Shown here one piece after another: positions 30,827 to 40,432 of a DNA stretch of 58,483 nucleotides. Positions within the stretch are counted from its first letter, which is position 1; the number at the start of each line of letters is the position of its first letter. A program made the position numbers and the translations under genes. Under the pieces are notes generated by a model. The model was not told the DNA's origin, searched no databases, and was given only the letters and a program-made list of their open reading frames with translations. Source of the stretch: Chara braunii (lineage: Eukaryota; Streptophyta; Charophyceae; Charales; Characeae); NCBI GenBank assembly GCA_003427395.1, contig BFEA01000101.1:1589994-1648476 (forward strand), in the 5' to 3' direction.

Positions 30827-31503
30827 GGGACAGAGCCACTCTCCGCGCATCGATCCGGGCATGCAAGCATAGGAACCAATCAGGTCGGGGAAGAAGGTGT
30901 GCATGCGAGGGCGAGCACAAGGCGGGAAGAGGGAAGAACACGAAGGACATCAAGAACAAGAAGATTACAGTTGCAATCACACCCGCCAAAACTTTTACAG
31001 TTACGTGCAAGATTAAGGCACAAAAAGAAGTCAGAACCCAGATCTTGTCGCGGCAAGACGTGCGTAAGCAGGAAGCGCCGCGCAGCAAAATTCATAAGGT
31101 GCCTAAATTCCTAGCTTAAGTCCTAATTGCAAAGGAAAAATTTCGAAGAAAAACAATTCCGAGAGCCCGTGGGGGCTCAACATCAGTTGAAATTTCAAAA
31201 GAAAACGACATTCCCGCGCGCTGATCGCGCCAAAATTCCCAGTGCTCCCAGCATAACAAGAAAAAAGCTATGGTACAATTATTTTTCGCGCTCACTATGG
31301 CGTGGTTGCCCATCCGTTGGCACGGGATGTTCCCGACACCAATCCGGCAACTTCCAGCAAGATACCAAATAAAAGGAAACGAGGGCATCCTTGTAATTTT
31401 CCCGACCAGTCCGTCTTCCCACAACTCACCCCCTTCGACCCGTCGTATTTCCCAAGCAGCTTCGCCCAGAAAATCGCGCGATTACAAAAAATAGTTCGTC
31501 ACA

Positions 31504-33600
31504 TATGTGACGCCCAGGGGGTTCCAATCTTGTGCAAGCTCCTGCTTGCACCCATATCTCTTCAAGGTGCACGTGTCATTACCGTAAGATAAGAGTGTGG
31601 AAGTCATCCTGCTGACACATCACGACCCTTGCACCCATCTTTAGTGTCCCGAGGGTGGGGGGTAAGGGAGTCAGAATACGGAGGCGGGGGGTGGAGGATG
31701 TTCTCTCAGGAGTGTGGGTAAGAAACTCGCCATTCCTGCTACCGTACCTGACGGTGCGGTGTATGTGCGGGAAACGATGGCTGCGATAGGGAAGAGAAGC
31801 AAGGTAGTCGGGATAGAGAGTGGAAAAGGTGCGAAGTACGGCCGCGCGAAATTGCTCGTGATCTGCGCACACAAGAATAGTTCTTGTGGTGCAGTAGACT
31901 TCAATCACATTTTGATCCCGCCACGTGGCGCTGAAAAGAAGGATGTGAAGGCAAAAGGAGGGAAAGACGCACTAGCAGTGGGATGCCGGTACACTGTGGC
32001 GGTGAGGCGGGTAGTGTAGAATTGGTAGAAGAGGGAGGAGGGGAAGGGATTTTGGGGAAATACGAGCGGGGTATCGATTTGCCAGAGTGTTAGGTAATCA
32101 AGGGGACGACGGGATAATGACCGGGGACGTAGCCCAATGCCCCGCATCGGCACGTGCTCGAACTAAGGGACGGGGGGAAGGGGAGGGGGAGTGGCTCCGT
32201 TGCCTTCGTGTTTGCGCCCTCAAAGTCTCTGCGGCGCAGCGCTCATCTTCTTCTATCGGCGGCTCCGGATCTCTGGTCGGATCATCAGGAATCTGCAAGT
32301 CAGTCCCCGCCGATTATTCTAGCGTCCGCTTTCCTTCCGCTATTTGTGCCCTGCGCCGCTCGGCTTCAGCAAGGGTCCTCTCCCTGTATCCCCGCCTGTT
32401 CCGCCTCTTCCTCCTCGCTTGCTTCCTCCTCCTCTTCCTCTTTACTTATCGCCCCCAACTCATGCTCACTATGATCGTTGTAATACTCGTCCTCCTCGGA
32501 GGTATCTTCCGATCCGCCCCCCTCTTCCTCTTCTTCTTCTTCTTCCTCTTCTTCTGACGTCGGCTCCCCTCGATCCAAGAAGAGAAGATCGACTATCTCT
32601 GCGGGGTTTAGGTAGTTACCGTGTGACGGGTAACTACGGTTGTCCCAATCGCCCTCCAAGCACGCCGACCATTGAAGATACGGCGTCAGACTGTGTGAGA
32701 GAATATGCCACGCCGGGCTCTCGTCGCAGTGCGAGATGACGTTGATTGGTGGATCGTCCAGCAGCTGTGTCAGGAGGATTAGGAGATGCCCCACGATCGG
32801 CTGTCGATGTCCCGCTTCCACTGGTCCGAAGACGAATCACATCAAGTCTCCTTCCACCCCCGTTCTCCAAGCCTGGATAATAAGTAACTCGAAGTCTTCA
32901 TTCGCGGCGGGGTGCTCACTGTCCCTGGTCCACTTCAGTCTGATCTCGACTAAACACAGAGACAGAGTCACATAAGTTTGCCACCACCCTTGCCATTGTT
33001 CGTGCTTAATGAGAGGGATCGTCAGCGGCTGTATGCGGAAAGAGAGACGATGATGAAGCACTAATTGCCAGAAGACAGGGAAGATAGAGGGGAGGCTGAA
33101 GGTGGAGAACCTGTGATGGTTCATTGAGGACGCGAGAAGGTGGTGAGTGCGGGTAGAGGTACCGCGGGATTCTGTCGGAGAGCACGGATGCGGTCCAGGT
33201 CAATACTGTTAGTATTGACGGCGTTATCCCCTCGCCGCGCAAGCAGCTGACTCCAGGAACTCGCCAACTCTCCCCCCCAATCTCGCAGCGAGACCAGGAT
33301 GCTCGGATGCGCCCTCGGATCCACCGTAGTGATGTCTCCGCTAAAGGAGACAATTGTCGAGACGCGGCTGGTTCTCAGGCGCCGAGAGCCGCAGAAAGGC
33401 CGATGCTTCGGCCAACACTTGCGCCCTGCTGTTGGGTATTACAAATCGGAACTCTGTTGTTGCATGCACGCTTGCCGTGCTGAAAAACTGAGCAAATCGG
33501 ATAACGTCCGGGCTGATACGCGAATGATGAACCTGTCTGATCACCGAGATGTGTCCGTGCGGTGCTAACATCCGCTCATTGAGTACCTGTTCCGTGGAAA
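31504..33600 (-). pseudogene. Third reading frame of the gypsy element (unknown)
   Basis: Downstream of integrase the minus strand keeps protein-like stretches in sequence, joined by frameshifts. Near 33520-33345 it has RQVHHSRISPDVIRFAQFF and VIPNSRAQVLAEASAFL. Near 33320-33125 it has LRDWGGELASSWSQLL. Near 33070-32870 it has HEQWQGWWQTYVTLSLCLV. Near 32820-32370 it has DSPA-type sequence, then a run of Glu (32.52 kb) and a second Glu-rich block. Further down only scattered frames remain. I do not recognise it; it is not an envelope by any feature I can see, with no signal peptide or transmembrane segment. It could be an accessory protein or a captured gene. No polypurine tract is obvious beside the 3' LTR. 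Confidence 0.45.
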
Positions 33601-33603
33601 AAC

Positions 33604-34122
33604 TCAAGGCAAAGAGGAGGGAGAAGATGAATGGGGAGAAGAATGAGAATGGGGAGAAGAATGAGAATGGGGAGAAGAATGAGAATGGGGAGAAGAATGA
33701 GAATGGGGAGCGTCGCTTTCCCACTCGGATTCAGATTCCGAGGGCGATCCAGATGGAGAAGGAGGAGAGGGGGCAGAGAGATGGCGAAGATAAGACATGT
33801 GGCGGACTATGGGTCTAGCTGACCGACTGCCTGTTACTTCGGGAGCGCGATGCACGATGTTCACTCTGTTAGGTCCGAGCTCGATCACTCGAAAGCACCC
33901 GAAGAATCGTGGCACTAGCTTCCCTTGACGAGCACATTTCCTTACCTGCACCAAGTCCCCCAATTTATACTGCGGCCGGGGACCTGCATTCCCATTTCGG
34001 GCCTCGTAGCTGCGTACCTGACGGCTGTGGGCCAATTCAGTCATTCTCTGCCTTTTTCGGGTCAATTTGAGAAGGGTCCGCTCCATACGCTTTGCCTTTT
34101 CCTTGGTCGTTGCTCTTGTGGG
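33604..34122 (-). pseudogene. Integrase C-terminal domain with His/Ser repeat tail
   Basis: The frame has GDLVQVRKCARQGKLVPRFF, FRVIELGPNRVNIVH and RHMSYLRHL, the SH3-like GPY/F region that follows the gypsy integrase core. It is in the same frame as the core across a TGA at about 34123. The tail is a Ser-Pro-His-Ser repeat encoded by four to five copies of a GGGGAGAAGAATGAGAAT-type unit (about 33630-33712). No chromodomain is seen. Confidence 0.8.
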
Positions 34123-34125
34123 ACG

Positions 34126-34922
34126 TCAACCGAGTGTCGTTTCATCATTCAGGCTCGATATCGAAACGCAAGCTAGGCTATTGGTTCGTAATTGAAACGG
34201 TGAAAGTCCCGTAGATTCATGTGGGGTCCCTCGATGTACAGCCAAGATACGATCCACAATATCAGACCACGGTCGCGTGTCCCTAGCCGCGATATTCCGT
34301 CGGAGTGTCGTTTTTATGACCCGGTTGGCGTTTTCTACGAGACCGATCGATTGAGATATATGGGGGGCAGTATTACGAATGGACACTCCATGTATGACTA
34401 AATTCCTCATAACTTTCCCTCGGAACTCTGCTCCATTGTCCGTAAGTATTTCCTCGGTGTCCTGATGCATCTCGAGGAAACGGTTGACATACCGCGCTAT
34501 TTTTGTCGTCTGCCTAGTCTGATATTAGTAGGCCTCGATCCATTTTGAAAAGTGATCAACGAACACTAAGAGGATTGAATATTCACAACTATTCGGCCCA
34601 GGGGGCACGACAATATCCGTCATATCCATGCTAACCCTCTGAAACAGTCGTTGGACTTCAATGGGCACTATCGATCTAGGCGACTGAATCGGCGCCTTGT
34701 CAACGACGCATACCTCACAATTTCGGACGATGAATTTAACATCGTCGCGAATATTGGACCAATACCATTCGTTCTTGTCAATTGCCGCCTCTGTAATCCG
34801 TACGGCAAAGTGAGCTGCAGTCTCTTCGTGTGCCGACTTAACCCAATCATATCTTACGACTGGATGGGGCACGACAGTCCAAATCCCATTACCGTCGGTC
34901 TTCCGTTTTTCCAACCGTTCGT
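34126..34922 (-). pseudogene. Integrase N-terminal zinc domain and DDE core
   Basis: Integrase joins the cDNA to host DNA. The HHCC zinc region is complete: SAHEETAAH with x5 between the His residues, then a WYW block and CEVC. The core keeps all three acidic residues: MDMTD (first Asp), LTDNGAEF (second Asp) and GLVENANR (Glu). A TAA at about 34522 breaks the core in frame. The N-terminal Met at 34914 is only the first Met after a TAG near 34925; upstream the same frame continues into the PHD finger. Confidence 0.9.
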
Positions 34923-34926
34923 CGTT

Positions 34927-35367
34927 CTATCGATAGTCCGGTGCCCTCTCATTAGCCCTTCTAGGGTCCTCTTTGGTGAAGTCCCGAAGGGGGTTCCCGA
35001 CCACGGTGGCTATTAAGACGACATTTGTCCATACTTCGGCCCTTCTAAACCTACGGGTCTTTTCTAAGCCCTCCAACGTGGCTTCCAAGAAGTGGGCTTC
35101 AGTAGGAATTTTGTTGGATCGACACAAGGGACACAACCAGACCTTGTCCGTGTTCCGATACTGAATGCAGGAACCATGGGCCCTGGAGACACAGTGTCGA
35201 CAATCTACCCATTCAACGTACCCTTCCCCGCTAGGACGCATAGGGACTGAGTAGACACGCGAGATTGCCTCGCAGAAGTAACAAAACTTGTCAGGCAAAG
35301 AGAGGAGAGACGAGGATGAGAGGGGAGAAAGGGGGCCTCCAAAATTACTTCCATGACCCATTGTCAC
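34927..35367 (-). pseudogene. PHD finger between RNase H and integrase
   Basis: The residues fit the C4-H-C3 PHD pattern: CYFC, about 20 residues, CRHC, four residues, H, two residues, C, eleven residues, CPLC. A Trp-Leu directly precedes the last cysteine pair, as PHD fingers usually have. It occupies roughly residues 29-85 of this 146-codon stretch. It is in the same frame as RNase H (one TGA between them near 35369) and as integrase (one TAG near 34925), so it was part of Pol. Family knowledge: PHD fingers often read histone H3 tails. A targeting role in this element is inference. Confidence 0.8.
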
Positions 35368-35370
35368 GTG

Positions 35371-35954
35371 TCACTTCTTAGCACGTGGAAGGATGGCCAC
35401 CTGTCCGTACTGCGACCCACTGACTGGTTCCGGTTCTCTCCACGGAACGATTTCTTCCCCCTTGGTGACCTTGGTCGGTCGGTGCAGTCGTGTTAGCCCG
35501 TCCGCATTCCCGTGCCTTTCTGTCTTCCGATGAACGATGTCGAAATCGTACTCCTGCAGTCGCACTGCCCAGCGTCCAATCATGCCCGTGTAATTAGTGA
35601 GCCTCTTGAGAGCCAACAGGGGCTCGTGATCCATGACGAGGAGGAATTTATGTCCGGACAGATACGGATGGAAGTGTTGAATCCCCCACACCACCGAGTA
35701 GCATTCTCCTTGAGGTGCCGAATCGTTTCTCCTTTCGTCTGGTACCGTCCTAGATGCGTACTCGATGACGTGCTCGCGGCCGTCTTTCCCTTTTTGCGCC
35801 AAAATAGTGGAGATCGCCTCCGGTTGACAGTCCGTGATGAGGACAAATTGCTTCTCGAGGTCGGGCCGGATCAAAATAGGGGTCGTGGCCAAGGCTTCCT
35901 ACAATATGGCAAAGGTCTGCTCGCACTCAGCGTCCCACCTCAACGGCTGGTCCT
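35371..35954 (-). pseudogene. RNase H domain of Pol
   Basis: RNase H removes the RNA strand during cDNA synthesis. The frame contains LITDCQPEAISTILAQKG (first Asp), YASR, GECYSVVWG (Glu), LVMDHEPLLAL (second Asp) and a FDIVHRKTERHGNADGLTRL connection-type end, the usual gypsy RNase H signature. All three catalytic acids are seen. In the same frame upstream, two stops separate it from the end of RT. Confidence 0.88.
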
Positions 35955-35955
35955 T

Positions 35956-36580
35956 TCACAAGAGGTTCGTCAGGGGCCGTGCGATTGCTGCGAAACCCTT
36001 CATAAATCGATGGTAGTATGAGGCTAGCCCCAAGAAAGCTCGAACTTGCGTCGCTGACGTGGATGTCGGAGCGTCTCGAACTGCCAAGACTTTTCTCGAA
36101 TGCGGCCGCAAGCCCCTCGCGTCACCACGTACCCCAGGAACGAGATTTCCGACATGAAAAACTCGCTCTTCTCCAGGGCAATCTTGAAGCGGGCCCGCAT
36201 CTCGCAGTGCTCCAAGTGTCCATTCGATGTGCTGCGCATGTCCGTGAAACGATTCCGAATACACCAGGATGTCGTCCATGTATACGATAACGCAAAAGTT
36301 CACCATTCCCTGCGTTAGCCGAGTCTTGTTAACGAAATTTTGGAAGGTCATGTTCATCGCCCTTTGAAACGTGGTCGGAGCGTTGCAAATGCCCATAGGG
36401 CATGGCGGATATCGAACTTACTAAAGTACTTAGCACACCCAATCGCATCCAACAAATCATCAATCCGTGGGAGGGGATATACATCATTGATCGTGATGTC
36501 ATTCAGTTTCCGATAATCGATGCAAATGCGAATGGATCCGGTCTTTTTAAGGACTAAAACCATGGGGAAGTATTACGGTC
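35956..36580 (-). pseudogene. Reverse transcriptase with internal deletion
   Basis: The frame begins MVLVLKKTGSIRICIDYRKL and reaches YFSKFDIR, the start of catalytic motif A. It then jumps to GICNAPTTFQRAMN. The intervening ~35-40 residues of a gypsy RT (the rest of motif A and the approach to motif B) are absent. Further on VYMDDILVYS (motif C) is intact. A pair of compensating frameshifts (about 36240 and 36085) displaces EKSEFFMSEISFLGYVV. A TAA lies just upstream at about 36571. This RT cannot be active. Confidence 0.9.
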
Positions 36581-37140
36581 CGGTAGCGGGCTCGATCCGA
36601 CCATTAGCGTCGAATTCTCTGATTCGTTCTAGGGCGGTTCGTCTATCGACTAACGAGTACCGGTATGGCTTACAATGAATCGACGGGTGAGTGTCAGTCT
36701 GGATTTCATGCTGTATGACCAAGGATAGTCCTATGTCCGTGTCCTCTGTACTAATCGCCCTTTGATATTCGGTTAGAATGTCTGCGATGAGTCTGTGTAT
36801 CTCGTCCGGCACATAGTTCGGCACATGCAGTTCGTAGTGGCAGTTTCGTATCGCCACCGGTAGCTGTTTTGTCCTGGCCACGTGGGTCTTTTTCATGGGT
36901 GGAGATGATATAAAGGAATGGTCGGAACGCCAGGAGAAGATTGTGGCAACCATCTGAGCCTCTTCCATGATTGCCACATGTTCCTCCGGGGTGATGCCGT
37001 CTTCGATATCCCGGAGGTCCACGACCTTCTTCTCGATTTTTAATCCAATATTGAACGGGGCAAGGTCGTACAACCCGGGGGGTTCCGAAGTCCAGTTTTC
37101 GGCGCCCCTCTGTAGCAATCGGATTTATTTTCCTTTAGTG
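36573..37140 (-). pseudogene. Protease-RT linker and RT N-terminus
   Basis: The open 181-codon frame ends with SLVIQHEIQTDTHPSIHCKP and RRTALERIREFDANGRIEPA, which is the conserved entry into gypsy RT. The first part (VVDLRDIEDGITPEEHVAI, WRSDHSF) is the linker after protease and is family-specific. It joins RT across the TAA near 36571. Confidence 0.8.
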
Positions 37141-37304
37141 AGCAACGACCCGGGAGGGATTTTTTAGATATCGCAGAAGGACCGCTTATCCTGATATCTG
37201 GGTAACAATGGGGTGGTCGCCTCGTACATGATTCGAGGGGGTTCCCAAAAATCCGTCAACTGGGATATCTGAATGAGCGGTTCTCCCATGATCAGTGCCC
37301 TGGT

Positions 37305-38066
37305 TTACTGCGCGTCCCTTGTGAAAACGAAAGTTTCCGCGGCTTTCTGTCGAAGTGGGTAGAAGATTCTTTGTCGTGTTAGCTCGATAATTTGAGGATC
37401 TGCATCGTCCTCACTCTCGAAGGTGGACGACGGTAGTGTAGGTTCGACGTCGGATTCGTCCATGGATTCTTCGCACCTTATCATTCGTAGGATTTCGCAG
37501 GGTCCCGATCGTTGTCGCTCAGACGTCGAAGTTGTCCGGAGGGTGAGGCGCATTGGAACAGTGTATGGCTTTCCTCCGGTGTTACTCAGGATGACTGCTT
37601 GCCGTTCAAAATCCAGTGTGGCCCGTAAGGCTATGAGGGCTGGTAATCTGACGAGGACATCGTATGTGGTCACGTTTAGGACCACTACGTCGCCTAAGGC
37701 GTGAACTTTACCTATTCGAAAAGCGACGTTGGACATCCTTCCTGCAACTCGGATCTTACCTTCGTCGGCGGAAACAACGTGATCGCCCTCCGCGAGAGGA
37801 ATTACGTTTTTCCGTCGGTCGGCCCGCTCGACCACCCGTAGTGAGATGGCCAGGACCTCGACCCCGGAATCAAGAACAACGCTGTAGGGGTTTCCCCAGA
37901 CTTCCATATCGCACTCCGCGGATCTCCACGGCAGGGCTTTGATCCGTAGGAAGTGATCGTCTTTCCGAATTAGGCCCAATGATCCGGACGGGTTCGGAGG
38001 TGCTTGGTTCTTCCGGCTTCGAGTCTTTAGCGAGAGCCTTTCCTTTTGCGGTTGCCAATTTGGCAA
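37305..38066 (-). pseudogene. Retroviral-type aspartic protease of the gypsy element
   Basis: Around residues 57-80 the frame reads YSVVLDSGVEVLAISLRVV, the flap-side D-S-G active site, with Val where Ala is usual. Further on TTYDVLVRLPALIALRATLD corresponds to the usual YD.LLG..WL block, but the Gly is replaced by Arg. The tail is acidic (ESEDDADPQ). The frame overlaps the upstream Gag-like frame by about 200 bases, so a frameshift or decay separates the two. The bases 37141-37304 between this and the RT linker hold no clear frame. Confidence 0.75.
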
Positions 38067-38685
38067 GGGTAAATCGCTTCCGGTTCGCTTTGCAGTGCTG
38101 TAGCATCCGATTGTTAGCCTGTTCGGAGATGGTTAGCAGGTGTCCGATGGGCAAGGAGATGTGGTGATGCAATGCACGAACTATATCTAACACATCGATC
38201 TCTCCTGGAACGAATGCGGGTCCTCCGGATTCCATTTCCCTCGGGGAGGGCCTCCATTCTAAAACTTCGCTGTCATCGGGGGCAGGTTGGATGGCCCCTA
38301 TCATGTCGAGGCCCGGGTATCCCAACGATATGTACTGGTCGAGTGGGATAAGCTTCGCCGCTTCCTCCGTGACCCCCGATGGGCTTGCCCCGCTGTCAGT
38401 TTCATCTACTATTGTGGCCACCCGGCCAGGTCCGTAAGCAATTGGTGCTGCAGCTGCTGACGCGGTTCTTGTTTGCTTGAGACGGTGGGGACAGTCCCGG
38501 GCTATGTGCCCGGGCTGATGACACGTGTAACAAACACTTACGTTAGCTGCTGCCGCGCCTACTGTTGGAGCGGGGGCTGCGCCTGGAATCATTGGTGTTG
38601 CTCTGACTGCAATGGGGCGCATCGATCTCATCAGTGATTCAATCCGAGCATTGTGCTCACGTTGTTCCTTCTTACTTTCTTGCAT
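37870..38685 (-). CDS. Gag C-terminal part with CCHC zinc knuckle
   Basis: An open 271-codon frame. Near residue 52 it has CYTCHQPGHIARDC, an exact C-x2-C-x4-H-x4-C nucleocapsid knuckle, which binds the element RNA. A later block with VRALHHHISLPIGHLLTISE resembles the region often found between nucleocapsid and protease in plant gypsy elements. The N-terminal part is a short charged helix (EQREHNARIESLMRSM). The upstream link to the capsid frame at 38978 is broken by several stops. The Met at 38685 is the first in the frame and may not be the original start. Confidence 0.8.
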   Translation of the reverse strand: MQESKKEQREHNARIESLMRSMRPIAVRATPMIPGAAPAPTVGAAAANVSVCYTCHQPGHIARDCPHRLKQTRTASAAAAPIAYGPGRVATIVDETDSGASPSGVTEEAAKLIPLDQYISLGYPGLDMIGAIQPAPDDSEVLEWRPSPREMESGGPAFVPGEIDVLDIVRALHHHISLPIGHLLTISEQANNRMLQHCKANRKRFTLAKLATAKGKALAKDSKPEEPSTSEPVRIIGPNSERRSLPTDQSPAVEIRGVRYGSLGKPLQRCS

Positions 38686-38977
38686 TAGGCTAACCAGTGT
38701 TCGAGTTAGTTCTAGTATCGCATTTGACTCGCTGGGCCTTGCAGGGGCTTCTGGGGAGGCGGAGGCAGGGCCATAACCGGTAATCCTGAGGTTGTCTCAG
38801 ATACCAATCTCTTTGTTGCGACCTGTTTTAGGTAAGTGACTGGTCCGGAGACAAAACCCATATTTTAAAATTTGTTCTGGACTGCGGCCAGCTCGGCTTT
38901 CGCTCTGGCCAGTTCCGAAGAGTCTCTATCTTTTGCGTGATCCTCGCTTTCTAGAAAGTTAGCAACGAATTTTCGTT

Positions 38978-39511
38978 TCATTCTTCCGCCCCATCCATAA
39001 TCTGTTGCATCGTATGGTTGATGGGGGAAAATTGCTTCCGCAACTTTGCCCTCATCGCCCGACTACGAAGCCCATCGATAAATAGATCCCTCCCAACCTT
39101 TTCGTCCCTCTTGGATTTGACAAACAGTCTATAGAATCTACTGCGATATTCTGTGACAGACTCGACGGGCTTTTGAACTCGGTCTTTAATCATAAAGAAG
39201 GCTTGTTCGGGGTGGATATAGTCAAACCTGTTCAAAAAGTCCCTTTCAAAGGTCGGGAGATCTATCCAGGCGTAAGTGTTAAACCAGTGATGCGCATCCC
39301 CTCCCAGTCTAGCGGGGATGTTAATCCGAGCTTCGTCGTGGTCATATTGTTGTGCACGTAAGGTAGCTAACCATGCCCCAACCAGGTGGTGTGCAGGTTC
39401 AAAGAGATAGAAATCGGGTGAAGCCGTGGGTGCGCGATCCCGGACAGGTGGTGCGGGAACAGGGGCCCCGCCTAGCTGTACATTGAAATTTTGCGCCTGA
39501 TTGGCGTTCAT
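38978..39511 (-). CDS. Gag capsid region
   Basis: A 177-codon open frame starts MNANQAQNFNVQLGG with the Met about 140 bases inside the 5' LTR end, where gag is expected. The middle has LGGDAHHWFNTYAW, then FLNRF and YRSRFYRLFVKSKRD, the pattern of retrotransposon Gag capsid domains. It ends at a TGA followed by frames with several stops up to 38690. Gag forms the particle that packages the RNA. Confidence 0.85.
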   Translation of the reverse strand: MNANQAQNFNVQLGGAPVPAPPVRDRAPTASPDFYLFEPAHHLVGAWLATLRAQQYDHDEARINIPARLGGDAHHWFNTYAWIDLPTFERDFLNRFDYIHPEQAFFMIKDRVQKPVESVTEYRSRFYRLFVKSKRDEKVGRDLFIDGLRSRAMRAKLRKQFSPINHTMQQIMDGAEE

Positions 39512-39650
39512 ATTGGCGGTCGATCGTCCGGCCGATCGGGTTCTAGGTACTATAGGATCGCATCACGGCACGTTCCGTTGTCTACCCCGCCCTCTGTTCG
39601 CCAGATCCTACTGTGCGACTTATCTACCCACTTCTCTTATAAGCTCACCA

Positions 39651-39670
39651 CGTGTCGGCTTCGATACCAA
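39651..39670 (-). other. Primer-binding site
   Basis: On the minus strand TTGGTATCGAAGCC stands directly beside the 5' LTR. TGGTATC matches the start of the usual initiator-Met tRNA primer site (TGGTATCAGAGC); the following bases differ. It is thus a plausible tRNA 3'-end complement, with the exact tRNA unresolved. Confidence 0.65.
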
Positions 39671-39866
39671 CCTCACGCCCGGCTCGACTTCCTGATCGGA
39701 GTGGGATGGGGGCCCAGAAGTGCGAAAAAGGGGGTGTGCCAAGGATTTTAGGAAAGTGGGGGTGGAGTCCCAAGTCGAAACTGAGATCTCTTGTGGCAAG
39801 TTTTAGGAACAATGGTGCACATGGTGCGCACGGATCGTATCTAGCGTCTCAGCCTTCGGGGAAGGG

Positions 39867-40432
39867 GATATGGCCTTTGCCAGTGGCGTCGCCTCAATTG
39901 GTCCCTTGTCCGGTGCATTAACGGGACACCGGGGCGGTCGTGCTGCTGTCGGCGCCGCTCGTAACAAGCTTCGGAATCCGACGGGGCGGACCATAAGCGG
40001 AGGTTGTGCAACCGCTAGTCAGCTTCGGTTCGAGTTCGGCGGATAAATCCCGAAGCTTGTCTGGTACTGCTGGCAATCCTCGCAAGGTAGGCTGGGCCAG
40101 TAGCGAGCTATGGAATTCCACGGTACCACTATGAGCTGGTGATATGGGAGGAGGAGCTGAAAGAGAGGGAAAATGGTAGTGATAACGACGAAGCCCGGGG
40201 ATATGTAGTATGGAGTGTTGTCCGTATCTAGGTAGTCTGGGCCCCTAGGGTCGCGGATTATAGCCCAGTGGAAATCCCCCCCGCACAGTCGGTCGTTCTC
40301 TGTCAGACAGGGGAATTCCGAGTTTCTCAAGTTTCCTCGTCGTCTGAGTTGTTCGCCTTCCCAGTACTCGCGGTATTGCGGATCCCTCGGTCTTTCACGA
40401 TCGGTGATCCAAAAGGGACTTTCCTTGGCCAT
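39867..40432 (-). pseudogene. LTR-encoded conserved protein, 5' LTR copy
   Basis: From ATG at 40430-40432 the frame is open through ITDRERPRDPQYREYWE, LTENDRLCGGD, ISPGFVVITT, LLLPYHQLIVVPW and YWPSLPCEDCQ. A 5-base deletion near 40058 then throws it out of frame before the SGFIRRTR block. The stop at 40019 is a consequence of that deletion. The downstream part is recoverable in the other frame by comparison with 29097-29340. The function is unknown to me. Confidence 0.6.

Larger units (their letters stand above)
28887..31503 (-). repeat. 3' LTR of the gypsy element
   Basis: On the minus strand it starts TGTGACGAACTATTTTTTG and ends GGGCGTCACA, a 7-8 base terminal inversion. It holds the LTR ORF, a long CT tract (30286-30363), and a 95-base direct duplication split by a single N at 30731. 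The 5' LTR carries only one copy of that 95-base unit. Confidence 0.93.

Noticed and set aside
31504-31540. Polypurine tract next to the 3' LTR
   Set aside because: On the sense strand the bases before the LTR are GGAACCCCCTGGGCGTC, which is not a purine run; the tract is missing or mutated.
31714-32019. 101-codon plus-strand ORF between integrase and the 3' LTR
   Set aside because: It reads plausibly but is antisense to the element and unsupported by context; the sense strand also has protein-like frames here.
35512-36021. 169-codon plus-strand ORF
   Set aside because: It lies opposite the RNase H and RT coding strand of the gypsy element and shows no domain.
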